A DNA stretch of 40,000 bases from Tubiluchus corallicola (GCA_030141605.1 JAQGDQ010000937.1:1-40000); one strand, 5' to 3'. Positions 1-11,789 are shown, numbered from the stretch's first letter. The notes: generated by a model from the sequence alone, not told the origin. Made by a program: numbers and translations.

Positions 1-553
1 ACTCCATGCGCAGAAAGACAGGCTAATAGCTGTAATTATGATTTCTGTAAGATCCTCCACCCAGACCACTTGAGAAACGCTCTGTGAGCTGCACACAAAG
101 CAGCATAGCTACTTCAATTATATAATTTTATGAAATCCAACAAACCAGACATGATAAACTACAAAGAATGTCTTTTACTGTAAGCTTTATGAAATCCTTT
201 ATCACAGACAATTTCAGGTGCCTCGCAACGCACAATAGCAGCTATAATTTTCAATAATTCACTTCAACAGCATAATAATGTCTGAAATCAACGATAATTA
301 TAATCCCTCATTTAAAGATGATGTGAGGAAATTTCCCAGGATTATATCCCTTAGTGAGTAATGGCCAGCCTTGAACAGCTTTTCGTATCAAACAAACAGC
401 GTTTCTGTAATTCAGAAAAGAAATGCGTATTAGATTACTACATACATGATATTGGGTTTTTTAATCTTTGGCAGGCACACTTATTCAGAATTGTTTTTAG
501 TGGTTGCCCAGGCTTGACCTGTCCCTCGTGACCATAAATTGGTGGTCAGTTTA
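1..553 (+). repeat. Dispersed repeat family A, long copy (direct duplicate of 30145-30698)
   Basis: The sequence from CAGAAAGACAGGCTAATAGC to GGTGGTCAGTTT recurs about 30.1 kb downstream with a few substitutions and small indels. It contains the family A core: GATAATTATAATCC, then a GGAAATTTCC palindrome at 327-336, then AGTAATGGCCAGCCTTGAA. The window edge may truncate it. Confidence 0.93.
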
Positions 554-1324
554 AAGAAACAGCATTTTTGTATACATTTTTAATTTTTTTTAAAAAAGCG
601 AAATTTCCAAAAAGTGGTATACAGATTAATTGGGAAGTGACTGATAGCTATTCCAGCAATTATTAGGTTTCACTATTTTTCCAAGATGGCGGCCAAAATC
701 GACACATTTATCATCAATTTATATGAACCGTGGGCATTTAAGGCAAAAATGTATTTCTGGTAGATATAAATATATACCTCGGGAATCAGAAAGCTCTAGT
801 TTCTGAAGATATTACATCATAATTTCAAGATGGCTGCCAACATTTAAAATCTTCGACAACTTGTTTATATTGTTTATAGCATTTTATAAATCACACATGT
901 ATTGTAAATAATTAGGAAACAGGTTTGTAAAAATTGATGTTCTTATTATTTCAAGATGGCTACTAAATGCAAAAATCTAGCGCCCACCTTGAAATAATGA
1001 CGTCATCAGTAACTAGCGGTCGTGTAAAACATTCAGCAGTATCTGTTTGTAAATAAACAAAGTTTAAAAAACTGGCGACTTGGTTAAATTCCATAAAACG
1101 TACCTCTTATACCATATGGACCATATAAGTGACTTTAAAAAACATTTCACTTGTTTGAAAAGTATTGACGTTAAAAATATAAAAAAGTTATAAAGTACCT
1201 GAAAAAACGGTGCATATATTATAGTAATATTATATTATTATATTTTATATTTTATTTTAGTGGTGTGACAAACAGACCAGTTTTGCATACAACAATTGTA
1301 GTAGAAAACTGTTTCGCTTAAAGT
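554..1324. other. AT-rich spacer with three AAGATGGC boxes and a CRE
   Basis: No open frame of note. CCAAGATGGCGGCC (681-694), TCAAGATGGCTGCC (825-838) and TCAAGATGGC (951-960) are followed by a diverged inverted box CACCTTGAAAT and TGACGTCA (998-1005). The AAGATGGCGGC form matches the YY1-type motif and TGACGTCA the CRE. The spacing (144 and 126 bp) also fits a badly decayed tandem repeat. Confidence 0.4.
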
Positions 1325-3400
1325 ACGATTGCAGTGCTTCTGGCATGTGTGTAAATTTATCTACGATTGCAGTGCTTCTGGGATCTGTGTAAACTTATCT
1401 ACGATTGCAGTGCTTCTGGCATGTGTGTAAATTTGTCTACGATTGCAGTGCTTCTGGCATGTGTGTAAACCTATCTATGATTGCAGTGCTTCTGGGATGT
1501 GTGTAAACCTATTTATGATTGCAGTGCTTCTGGGATGTGTGTAAACCTATCTATGATTGCAGTGCTTCTGGAATGTGTGTAAACCTATCTACGATTGCAG
1601 TGCTTCTGGCATGTGTGTAAACCTGTCTACGATTGTGGTGTTTCTGGCATGTGTGTAAACCTATCTACGATTGCAGTGCTTCTGGCATGTGTATAAACTT
1701 ATCTACGATTGCAGTGCTTCTGGCATGTGTGTAAACTTATCTACGATTGCAGTGCTTCTGGCATGTGTGTAAATTTGTCTACGATTGCAGTGCTTTTGGG
1801 ATGTGTGTAAACCTATTTATGATTGCAGTGCTTCTGGGATGTGTGTAAACCTATCTATGATTGCAGTGCTTCTGGAATGTGTGTAAATCTATCTACGATT
1901 GCAGTGCTTCTGGCATGTGTGTAAACCTGTCTACGATTGTGGTGCTTCTGGCATGTGTGTAAACCAATCTACGATTGCGGTGCTTCTGGGATGTGTGTAA
2001 ACCGATCTACGATTGCGGTGCTTCTGGGATGTGTGTAAACCTATCTACGATTGCAGTGCTTCTGGCATGTGTGTAAACCTATTCTAGGATTGCAGTGCTT
2101 CTGGGATGTGTATAAACTTATCTACGATTGCAGTGCTTCTGGCATGTGGGTAAACTTATCTACGATTGCAGTACTTCTGGGATGTGTGTAAATCGATCTA
2201 CGATTGCGGTGCTTCTGGGATGTGTGTAAACCGATCTACGATTGCGGTGCTTCTGGGATGTGTGTAAACCTATCTACGATTGCAGTGCTTCTGGCATGTG
2301 TATAAATCTATCTAGGATTGCAGTGCTTCTGGCATGTGTATAAACTTATCTACGATTGCAGTGCTTCTGGCATGTGTGTAAACTTATCTACGATTGCAGT
2401 GCTTCTGGGATGTGTGTAAATTTGTCTACGATTGCAGTGCTTCTGGGATGTGTGTAAACCTATCTATGATTGCAGAGCTTCTGGGATGTGTGTAAACCTA
2501 TCTACGATTGCAGTGCTTCTGGGATGTGTGTAAACCTATCTATGATTGCAGTGCTTCTGGCATCTGTGTAAACCTATCTACGATTGCAGTGCTTCTGGCC
2601 TGTGTGTAAATTTGTCTACGATTGCAGTGCTTCTGGCATGTGTGTAAATCTATCTACGATTGCAGTGCTTCTGGCATGTGTGTAAACCTATCTACGATTG
2701 CAGTGCTTCTGGCATGTGTGTAAACCTGTCTACGATTGTGGTGCTTCTGGCATGTGTGTAAACCGATCTACGATTGCGGTGCTTCTGGGATGTGTGTAAA
2801 CCAATCTACGATTGCGGTGCTTCTGGGATGTGTGTAAACCTATCTACGATTGCAGTGCTTCTGGCATGTGTGTAAACCTATCTAGGATTGCAGTGCTTCT
2901 GGGATGTGTATAAACTTATCTACGATTGCAGTGCTTCTGGGATGTGTATAAACTTATCTACGATTGCAGTGCTTCTGGGATGTGTGTAAACCTATCTAGG
3001 ATTCCAGTGCTTCTGGGATGTGTATAAACTTATCTACGATTGCAGTGCTTCTGGGATGTGTGTAAACTTATCTACGATTGCAGTGCTTCTGGCATGTGTG
3101 TAAATTTGTCTACGATTGCAGTGCTTCTGGCATGTGTGTAAACCTATCTATGTTTGCAGTGCTTCTGGGATGTGTGTAAACCTATCTATGATTGCAGTGC
3201 TTCTGGGATGTGTGTAAACCTATCTATGATTGCAGTGCTTCTGGAATGTGTGTAAATCTATCTACGATTGCAGTGCTTCTGGCATGTGTGTAAACCTGTT
3301 TACGATTGTGGTGCTTCTGGGATGTGTGTAAACGTATCTAGGATTGCATTGCTTCTGGCATGTGTGTAAACTTTTCTACGATTGCAGTGCTTCTGGGATG
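1325..3400 (+). repeat. 38-bp minisatellite, about 55 units
   Basis: Each unit begins ACGATTGCAGTGCTTCTGG and continues CATGTGTGTAAACCTATCT. The period is 38 bp through 2,076 bp. Variant units (GATTGTGGTG; GATTGCGGTG preceded by CCGATCT; AGGATTGCAG) recur in the same order, showing higher-order duplication. Each unit has stops in most frames, so no coding is expected. Confidence 0.97.
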
Positions 3401-3402
3401 AG

Positions 3403-3655
3403 CTGCTGTAAAATTCGACTGGTCGTTATAGATATAGTCCGGAATGCGAAGCATTGCATTACTCGATTTTCTGATTACCGTCTGCTTTGAGATACAGAGT
3501 ACCACGACATTGCTTTTGGTGCCAAATTTTAGTTTCCTAACTGCTGTAAAATTCGACTGATTGTTATAGATATAGTCCGGAATGTGAAGCATTGCATTAC
3601 TCGATTACTGAGTTGCGTCAGCTTTGAGATACAAAGCACTGCCATGACAGGTCAT
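3403..3655 (+). repeat. Repeat family C, 138-bp tandem pair
   Basis: Two copies begin CTGCTGTAAAATTCGACTG at 3403 and 3541 and share TATAGATATAGTCCGGAATG and GAAGCATTGCATTACTCGAT. A third diverged copy is at 17405-17600. The minus-strand 84-residue frame across them (MLHIPDYIYN repeated) is only the repeat translated. Confidence 0.9.
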
Positions 3656-3659
3656 TTTA

Positions 3660-4290
3660 GTGACAGGACATGTTACTTACATTCTGTGCAACTGCACTTA
3701 ATTACTTACATTCTGCACAGCCGCACTTAATTACTTATTTTCTGCACAACCTCACTTAATTAATTACTTATTTTCTACACAACCGCACTTTTTTGTTGAC
3801 AATCACAACAACTGCCGCACTTATTTACTTACATTCTGCACAACCGCACTTAATTACTTTATTTCTGTGCAACTATACTTTTTTGCTAATTATCACAACA
3901 ACCGCACTTAAGTACTTACCTTCTGCACAACAGCACTTGGTTACTTATTTTCTGTACAACTGCACTTATTTACTTACTTTTCTGCACAACTGCACTTAAT
4001 TACTTATTTTCTGCACAACCGCACTTTTTTGCTAATTATCACAACAACCGCACTTAAGTACTTACATTCTGCACAACAGCACTTGGTTACTTATTTTCTG
4101 TACACTGCACTTATTTACTTACTTTTCTGCACAACTGCACTTAATTACTTATTTTCTGCACAACCGCACTTTTTTGCTAAGTATCACAACAACTGTCGCA
4201 CTTATTTACTTATTTTCTGCACAATCACACTTTTTCACTAATTATCACAACAACCGCACTTTTTACTTAATTTCTACACAACCGCACTAA
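3660..4290 (+). repeat. Tandem array of about 29-bp subunits in a 146-bp higher-order unit
   Basis: Subunits alternate TTACTTA, a CTGCACAACCGCACTT core and variable links. The distinctive GCTAATTATCACAACAACCG segment recurs at 3885, 4031, 4176 (as GCTAAG) and about 4235, so subunits were amplified as blocks of about 146 bp before a shorter final block. Confidence 0.88.
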
Positions 4291-4299
4291 CCTACTAAG

Positions 4300-4590
4300 T
4301 TAGGCAAGTTGTATAATTAAACATCAATTATAGTAATTGAGACATTTGTTCCTTCAACTCACATATTTTCAAATTTATATTAAAAACACATTAACTGATT
4401 GAAATTGCTGATAATTATAATCGGGCTCTGAGGAATTTTCCCAGAATTATTTCAGTCAATTGTGATTGATTTGCAATAATCAATGTGACAAGTTTTTCAT
4501 AACGTTCAAAGAGCAACTCTGATCTGACTTACCAATAATTATAATCCAGGTCAGTAAATGCACTCCAGGAATTTTCCCAGAGTCCGGCGC
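4300..4590 (+). repeat. Family A copy
   Basis: Contains ACTGATTGAAATTGCTGATA, ATAATTATAATC, GGAATTTTCC (4432-4441) and a second core with TAATTATAATCCAGG and GGAATTTTCC (4568-4577), joined by the CAAAGAGCAACTCTGATCTG link. Confidence 0.8.
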
Positions 4591-6530
4591 TTTAACTTTT
4601 GCCTATCGAGTATCTTAGCCTGGTGTACACTTGTGTCATTGTACACACTATTTTATTGATGGCCTACTTGCTACAACCCATGACAAGTTAAGGTCCTTTC
4701 ATCTTTTAAAAATAAATTCTTCTCTTGGGTCAGAGGCTTGAGGTCAGAGCATATCAGAGTGTTGTGTCTGATTAGTTGAAATTTTCTGCATTAGCCGATT
4801 TCACAAAAGAAATACTGTACCTTGTTACATTGCAATGCATTACATTGCGTTTTTTTTTTGTCAAAGATCGATTTTTAATTTGTGTAAGGCAAGCAAATGT
4901 TTTTCATGTGTATCTTTGTTTGAAATTTTATTGCGTGAGAAGCAGAAGTTTACAGAAATACCAATGTAACACAATAGTTGCTTAGTGAGTGCAGACATCA
5001 TAAACGTGCGCTAAACTCTTACAGTCCTAATAGAGTTAAAATGTACTGTAACAAGGTGTTTGCTGTGAAACTTTTTATGTCATTCTCTCACATCATACAT
5101 CACTGAAGCAATGATTAAATCAATTATAGTAACAATAGGCGTATTCAAATATTTTGCAAATTGCACTTTTTTATTCCCAAATTATTGGAGCTCTTCATCT
5201 AAGTCAAGCCTTTAGTTTTCTGTCAAATCGTTTAGGAAATGTTTTTTTTTTCTGAAAAAAGAATTGACAGGGTAAACGTAACTGTTCAAAGTATTTGTGG
5301 CTGTTAGAGTCATGTAACAAGTATATCTTACGTGACCCTGTCCACACTGGAAATTGTAATCACAAGTGTTTACACATTAAAAAACTTAATCCAATCATTA
5401 CGCTCATTGCCCACAGCTTAATAAAACTGAACTAATCTTGTGTTTTGCTGGAGGATAATGTTTAGATGTGCAATTCTTATCCTACATGACAGTGTCTAGA
5501 CTAAATATTGATAGCCTAAGGTGTTTGAAGCTAATGGGTTTTTAAATTCTAAGTGAACTTAATGTTTAAATCTCTAAAATGTTTATTATATGTGACAGTG
5601 GCTAGACTGAAAATTTTAATCACATGTTTTTCTGGTAACAGAACTTAATCCGTTTCTTTCGCTCTTTGCCCACGTTTCTATAATCGTATCAACTGTGTTT
5701 TGCTGGAGGTTATAGTTGAGTTTTCAACATTTTTCTCGAATAAAGATTAATATCTGTGAGTAGGTTAAGTTCAAATGACAGTGGATTAAAGCTTGTAGGA
5801 GCTGCCAGTAAAACTAAATGTTGTGCATTGAAAAAGTATTTTCACTAAAATAAACCTAATTCTTGCCAAGAACTTTTTAATGTGTTGGATTTGGAGACAT
5901 TACTGTTCCTGTTTCTGTTTCTAAAATTGTAAAAATAATTACATTTTTGACAAAAATTGCAGGCTCAAAGATTTTTTGCTTTCAGAATGAGTTTTAAGTG
6001 CATAAAATTTTAAATTCAGACATAAAAATTCTTAATCAGAGTTAGAACCTTGATCAATAAAGTTGTCATTTTTTCAAAACACTATACTATATTACAATAT
6101 TATATTATACTATAAGAGGAACTAACTTTTCGACATAAATTAAAAAAAGAAAAATAATAAAGAAGATGATTTTCTTTAATCTTTCAAATGTAATAAACCA
6201 TTTTTGGAACCTAAATAGCTGAGTTCTCATTTGCCAAATCATCGTTACTCATAGACACAAAAGGTAAAAAAGGGAAGAAAGTTTCTAGGAAGAATGCAAT
6301 AAGACTTAAGCTTCGATTCGTAATAAAGTAAGAGAGCAAAGTAATAAAAGCTTCGATTCGTTTACTGTTCAGATATTTAATATTTTTTACTTCGAGGTCG
6401 TTTGCTGGCTTTTCCCTGTTGTAAAGAAAAGATCGTGAATTTTGCTGCAGCATCTTCAAGCACGTGGATGATGCGCAGAAGTTTTAGAGGATGTCAGATC
6501 ATTTAATAGATAATTTCACCAATTCCTCTT
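4591..6530. other. AT-rich intergenic stretch, no gene seen
   Basis: A 69-residue plus frame at 4776 and an 82-residue minus frame at 6459-6211 are compositionally unremarkable and lack recognisable motifs. Two passages (5330-5470 and 5590-5720) share GTGACAGTG/GTGACCCTG, AATCACA, TTAATCC, CGCTC and TTGTGTTTTGCTGGAGG in the same order, so they are probably an old local duplication. Confidence 0.5.
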
Positions 6531-6539
6531 AAACAAACC

Positions 6540-7150
6540 AACTGAGACATTTCTTCTTAATACTCGCAAATAACAACTAAAGCTTTTAAAATTTCTATTA
6601 AAAACACAATACTGATGGAAATAGCTGATAACTATAATCCAGGTCTAAGGAATTCTCCCAGAATTATTTCAACAACGTGCAACTGCCTACAAATAATCAA
6701 TTTGACAGGCTTTTCATTACATTCAAAGAGTAGCCCTGATTTCAACTGTAGATAACTATAATCCAAATCAGTGAATGCGCTCCAGGAATTTTCCCAGGAA
6801 GATCAGACTGACTGGGAAAATAACAGCCTTGGAGATCTTTTCATAACATTCAAAGAGCAACTTTGATCTGTCTTGCTGATAATTATAATCCAATTCAGTA
6901 AATGCACTCCAGGAATGTTCCCAGGAAGATCGGACTGACTGGGAAAATAACAGCCTTGGAGAGCTTTGCCTAACATTCATGTTCTAATTTTAAGGAACTT
7001 TGCCTAAATTACATAATAATTTCAATCAATGATGATCATAATTTGACCTACTTAATAAACAGAAATAAAGAATATTCCAGGACGATCAAATTAAATTTGA
7101 TGCAGGAAAATCATTGAAGAGGTTTTTATGCCTTTGAACAATTTTATTTT
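6540..7150 (+). repeat. Family A copy with internal 126-bp tandem duplication
   Basis: Three cores are present: GGAATTCTCC (6649-6658), GGAATTTTCC (6785-6794) and GGAATGTTCC (6912-6921). The last two lie in a 126-bp tandem pair (from about 6721 and 6847) sharing CCAGGAAGATC(A/G)GACTGACT and GGGAAAATAACAGCCTTGGA. Confidence 0.88.
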
Positions 7151-7496
7151 ATCAAGTTCTATGCTCTGCTCTAAGCCCAGCTTACAACTCAATTCTTTAT
7201 TTGAATCTTATTTTGCCATTTTTTGAACAGATCGTTTAAGACATGTTGAACACAATGTAGAAATTATTGTTGTTTTAATCAACATTTTGACAAATCCCCT
7301 GAAGTAAATTGCATGAGTCATCTTATGTGCAAAGCTGGGCAGACAAATTTAACAGAAGTTTTACCAAATCCTCTTAAGTAAACGACTTGAGCCAAGAATG
7401 TCAGATAAATTAAATGATCAAATTGATAAGACCCTCAGGTGGAAACTACCTAAGAGCACAAAGAGCAGCAATCATTTGAAATTTCGCTATAAAGAC

Positions 7497-7701
7497 GCAT
7501 TACTGATTGAAACTATTGATAATTATAATCCAGTTTTTTAAACTGATTGGAGTCATTTTCTCAGGTAACACCTAATCAGGTATGAACAGGCAGGTAATGA
7601 CCAACCTTGTGTAGCTTTTCAAAACATTTTATAAAGCGATTTTGTTTTCAATAAACTGCGCACAGGTTATATAATGATTTCAATGAATAAATCAGTTTAG
7701 C
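7497..7701 (+). mobile_element. Family A core as a presence/absence insertion of about 205 bp
   Basis: The right duplicate reads GCTATAAAGAC joined directly to CAGCTCAATT. The left copy has about 205 bp between these words, holding the family A core (ATAATTATAATCCAG, ACCAACCTTGTGTAGC). The ends GCATTACTGATT and AATCAGTTTAGC are imperfect inverted repeats (9 of 12 matches). I see no clear target duplication. A deletion in the right copy is the alternative. Confidence 0.5.
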
Positions 7702-7794
7702 CAGCTCAATTAACACTTACAAAGTACAAAGTACAGAATTTATATTTATAACAGTATAGTATATGTCTAGGCAATAGTCCAGTCAAACTAGCGC

Positions 7795-7880
7795 AACTAC
7801 CGGTTCACGTTCGCAGAGCGTTTAAAGGAAAAGATGTCACAATTTTGCTATAATCTAATACTGTAGGCTCGGCTAAACAG
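7795..7880 (+). repeat. Repeat family B copy
   Basis: Consensus GCGTTTAAAGGAAAAGATGT followed by CACAATTTTGCTATAATCTA. It lies inside the segmental duplication, with its partner at 21870-21960. Confidence 0.75.
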
Positions 7881-8185
7881 ACTCACGGTTAAATAGACAA
7901 AATCGCTTAATTTACTCAAAAACGCCTGCTACTGGCCCTTTCTATATAAATGTACGTAAAAATTGTCGGTAAGTGAATTAAATGACTCAATATTTTTGCT
8001 TCTATCCTTTTTTTGTAAGCAGGAACATTGATCATACATTAATTATGCTAGCCTAATGTTTGCTTTCACCCGCCGGTTAACTGCAATTAACTTCATTACC
8101 TAAGAATTTCAGGAAGCTAAACATTAAATCACTTGCTTAACGATTTGCCGTATATTGCATATTGTAGGTATTTTGCCGTGCGTGA

Positions 8186-8370
8186 ATGATTGAGTGAGTA
8201 GGTGAGTGAGTGAGTCACTCAATCAGTAAGTCAGCCATTAAGTCAGTCAGGCAGCTAGCAAGTGAGTCAGTAAATTATCAAGTCATTCATTCAGTCAAGC
8301 AGGTATTGAGTGAGTCAGTCAGTCAGTCAGTCAGCCAATCAATCAATAAGTCAGTCAGTCAGTCAGCTTC
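8186..8370 (+). repeat. Degenerate GTCA/GTGA tetranucleotide repeat
   Basis: Runs of GTGA then GTCA with interruptions. It separates the segmental duplication from the 19-bp array in the left copy only. A 77-residue Ser-rich frame here is an artefact. Confidence 0.88.
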
Positions 8371-8519
8371 CCCGAAATCTAAAGCACACAAAACGATATT
8401 GTTTTTCAGCTGCGAATATGGCACAATTTACTTTTATAACTGATTATTATTAGTAAACCCACAAAACCTAGTTGTAAGGAAAAATATCTGGGTCATACTC
8501 AGTAGACAACAGGGATGAT

Positions 8520-11500
8520 TTACTACTATTCTTAGAAGTAATCTGTCCACTTGGAAGTCTTCTAACCTCTACGTAGTCCTCTAGGAAGACCTTTGTTTCT
8601 AGAAAGTCCTCTGTCATCTAGGGATTTCTGTCCTATTGGAAGTCCTCTAGTAGATCCACTGGCCTCTAAGAAGTCCTCTGTCCTCCTGGAAGTCCTCTGT
8701 CGTATTGAAAGTCTTCTGTCCTCTATGTAGTCCTCCAGGAAGACTTTTGTCTTCTAACAAGTCCTCTGTCCTTCTGAAAGACCTTTGTCCTCTTGCAAGT
8801 CTTCTATCCTTTAGGAAGTCTTCTAGGAAATCATCTGTCATCTAGGAATTCCTCTGTCATCTAGGAAGTCCTCTGTCCTTTTGAAAGTCCTCTGTCTTCC
8901 TGGCAGTCTTCTGTCTTCTAGAAATCCACTAGGAGGACCTTTATCTTCTAGGAATCCTCAGTCATTTAGAAAGTCTTCTAGGAGGTCATCTGTCCTCAAG
9001 GAAGTCCTCTGTCATACTGGAACTCTTCAATCCTCTGTGAAGTCCTCTAGGAAATTATCTAGGAAATCTTCTGTCCTCTTGGAAGTCCTTTGTCCTTTTG
9101 GGTGTCTTCTATCATCTAGGAAGTCCTCTAGGAAGACCTTTGTCTTCTAGGAAGTTCTCTATCATCTAGGAAGTCCTCCAGGGCGGCTTCTGTCCTCTTG
9201 GAAGTATTCTGTCCTCTACGAAGTCCTTCGGCAAGACATTTGTCATCTAGGAAGTCCTTTGTACTGTTGGAGAACCTCTGTCATCTTGGAAGGCCTCTGT
9301 CTTTTTAGAAGTCCTGTGTCCTCCTGGCAGTCTTCTGTCTTCCAGGAAGTCCACTAGGAGGACTTTTATCTTCTAGGAATCTTCAGTCATTTAGGAAGTC
9401 TTCTTGGAGGTCATCTGTCCTCTCGGAAGTCCTCTGTCCTTTTGGATGTTTTCATTCCTCTAAGAAGTCCTCTAGGAAGACTTCTGTCCTCTTGGAAGTC
9501 CTCTGTCCAACAGGAATGTCTTCTGACATCTGGGAAGTCCTCTAGGAGATCCATTGACCTCTAAGAAGTCATCTGTACTCTAGGAAGTCTTCTGTCTTTT
9601 AGGAAGTCCTCTAGAAAGACCTTTATCTTCTAGAAAGTCCTCTGTCATCTAAAAAGTTCCCAAAGATCTTCATAGAGGACAGAGTAATTGCAAGAGGACA
9701 AAGGATTTCCAATAGGACACAAGACTTCTCAGAGAACTTCATGGGTAACCGAGGACTTCAAGGAAAGCAAATGTCTTCCTAGATGACTTGTAAGAGGACA
9801 GAGGACTATGTAGTCCAAGAGAACAGAAGACCTCCTGGAGGACAGAGGTCTTCCTAATTGCCAAAAGGACGAATGACTTCCAAGAGGATAGATGACTTGC
9901 AAAAGGGCAGGGGACTTCCAAGAGGACAGAAGTCTTCCCAGAGGACTTTTTATTGGACTTCCTAGAGCATTGAAAACTTTCAGTAATACTGAAGACTTCC
10001 TTGAGGACATAGAACCTCCCAGAGGACTTCCTAAACAACAGAGGATTCCTAGAAGACAGAGGTCTTCATGGAGGACTTCTTAGAGGATTGAAGACTTCCA
10101 GTAGGTAAGAAGACTTCCAGGAGGGCAATGGTAAAAAGTTTCATCTGGGAAGTTCTTCATAGGTATTCTGTCCTAAAAGATGTCCTATGTCCTCCTGGAG
10201 GTCTTCCATCTTCTAATAAGTCCTCCTGGAAAACCTTTTTTCTTCTAGGAAGTCCTCTATCATCTAGGAAGTCGTCTATGAAGACCTTTGTCTTCTAGGA
10301 ATCCTCTGTCATTTATGAAGTCCTCTGGGAGGTTCTCTGTCCTCAAGGAAGTCCTTAGTATTATTGAAAGTTTTCAATCCTCTAGGAAGTCCCCTACCCT
10401 TTTGCAAGTCCTCTGTCCTCTTGGAAGTCTTCCATCCTTTTGGCATTTAGGAAGTCCTCTGTCCTCCAGGAGGTCTTCTGTCCTCTTGGAAGTCTTTTGT
10501 CTTTTAGGATGTTAGCTAGAGAGATCCACTGTCTTCTAAGAAGTCCCCTGTCCTCCTGGAAGTCTACTGTCATTTAGGAAGTCCTCTAGAAAGACCTTTT
10601 GCTCCTAGAAACTCCTCTTTCATCTTGAAAGTTCTCCAAGAAGTCTTCTGCCCTATTGACAGTAATCTGTCCTTTCGGAAGTTTTCACTAGTCTAAGAAG
10701 TCCTCTAGGAAAATTTCTGTCCTCTTGGAAGTCCTCTGTCCTATTGAAAGTCGTCATCTAGACCATTGTCTTCTAAAGAAGTCCTCTATCATATAGAAAG
10801 TCCTCCAGGAGGAATTCTGTCCTCTATGAAGTCCTTTGGAAAGACATTTGTCTTCTAGGAAGTCCTCTGTCCTCTTAGAAGTCATCTGTACTCTAGGAAG
10901 TCTTCTGTTGATTAGGAAGTCCTCTGTCATCTAGGAAGTTCCCAAAGGTCTTCACAGAGGACAGAATAATTGCAAGAGGACAAAGGACTTCCAATGGGAC
11001 AGAAGACTTCCTAGAGGACTTTTTAGTGGACATCCTCTATGAAGACCTTTGTGTTCTAGGATTCCTCTGTCATTTAAGAAGTGCTCTATGAGGTCCTCTG
11101 TCCTCAAGGAAGTCCTCAGTATTATTGAAAGTTTTCAATCCTCTAGGAAATCCTCCAAATGTCCTCTAGGAAAACTCCTGTCCTTTTGGAAGTCCCCTGC
11201 CCTTTTGCAAATCCTCTGTCCTCTTGGAAGTCTTCTGTCTTTTAGGACGTCATCTAGGAGATCCACTGTCTTCTAAGAAGTCCTCTGTCTTTTAGAAGTT
11301 CTCTGTCCTCCTGGAAGTTTTCTGTCTTCTAGGAAGTCCTCTGCCATATGGAAATGTCTTCTGACATCTGGGAAGTCTTCCTAGAGGGCTACCTAGAGGA
11401 TAGAAGACTTCCAGGAGGACAGAGATCTTCCAAAAGGACAGAGGACTTTCTAGATGACAGAGGAATTCCTAGAAGACTTCCTAGAGGACTTCGTAGAGGA

Positions 11501-11590
11501 TTGAAGATATCCAAGTAGAAAAATGTCTTCCTAGATGACTTTCTGGAGGACAAAAGACTACCAAAAGCGCAAAGGACTTAAAGGTTTACC
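8520..11590. repeat. Divergent 19-bp array with repeated orientation switches
   Basis: The basic unit is GGAAGTCCTCTGTCCTCTT or close relatives (TCTAGGAAGTCCTCT, GACCTTTGTCTTCTAGG). Plus orientation runs from about 8530 to 9650, 10135-10935 and 11040-11372. The reverse complement (GAGGACAGAGGACTTCC) runs about 9655-10130, 10940-11035 and 11378-11590. The same switch sequence, AAGTTCCCAAAG(A/G)TCTTCA, appears at 9655 and 10938. Several 60-100 residue Ser/Leu-rich or Asp/Arg-rich frames are by-products. Confidence 0.95.
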
Positions 11591-11789
11591 TTAAAAATGG
11601 ATAATCGCATAAACGTTTTATTCATCGAAAAATCACATACAATAAAACCTTGCTCAGTTTGTAGAGTGACCCAAAACATCCTGTGATGCCTGCGTGCATG
11701 CATTAACAATGTTATCCATATAAACACACATTAACGAAAATTCCGCACATTAAGTTGTATTAAAATTTTACGTAATTTCAATCATTGTG
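11591..11789. other. AT-rich spacer
   Basis: Unique-looking sequence between the 19-bp array and a family A copy. No open frame seen. Confidence 0.5.

Larger units (their letters stand above)
7155..8115 (+). repeat. Left copy of a segmental duplication (matches 21484-22190)
   Basis: Shared in order: GCTCTAAGCCCAGCTTACAA, TTTTGAACAGATCGTTTAAG, GCAAAGCTGGGCAGACAAA, ACCCTCAGGTGGAAACTAC, then after an inserted family A core CAGCTCAATTAACACTT, CTACCGGTTCACGTTCGCAG and AATTATGCTAGCCTAATGTT. Both copies lead into the same 19-bp array. Confidence 0.93.

Noticed and set aside
1325-3400. CRISPR-like array
   Set aside because: Units are directly contiguous with no unique spacers, and the context is eukaryotic. 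The same applies to the other arrays.
8881-10515. Several 60-100 residue Ser/Leu/Arg-rich frames
   Set aside because: Translations of the orientation-switching 19-bp array; the peptide pattern changes strand with the repeat.
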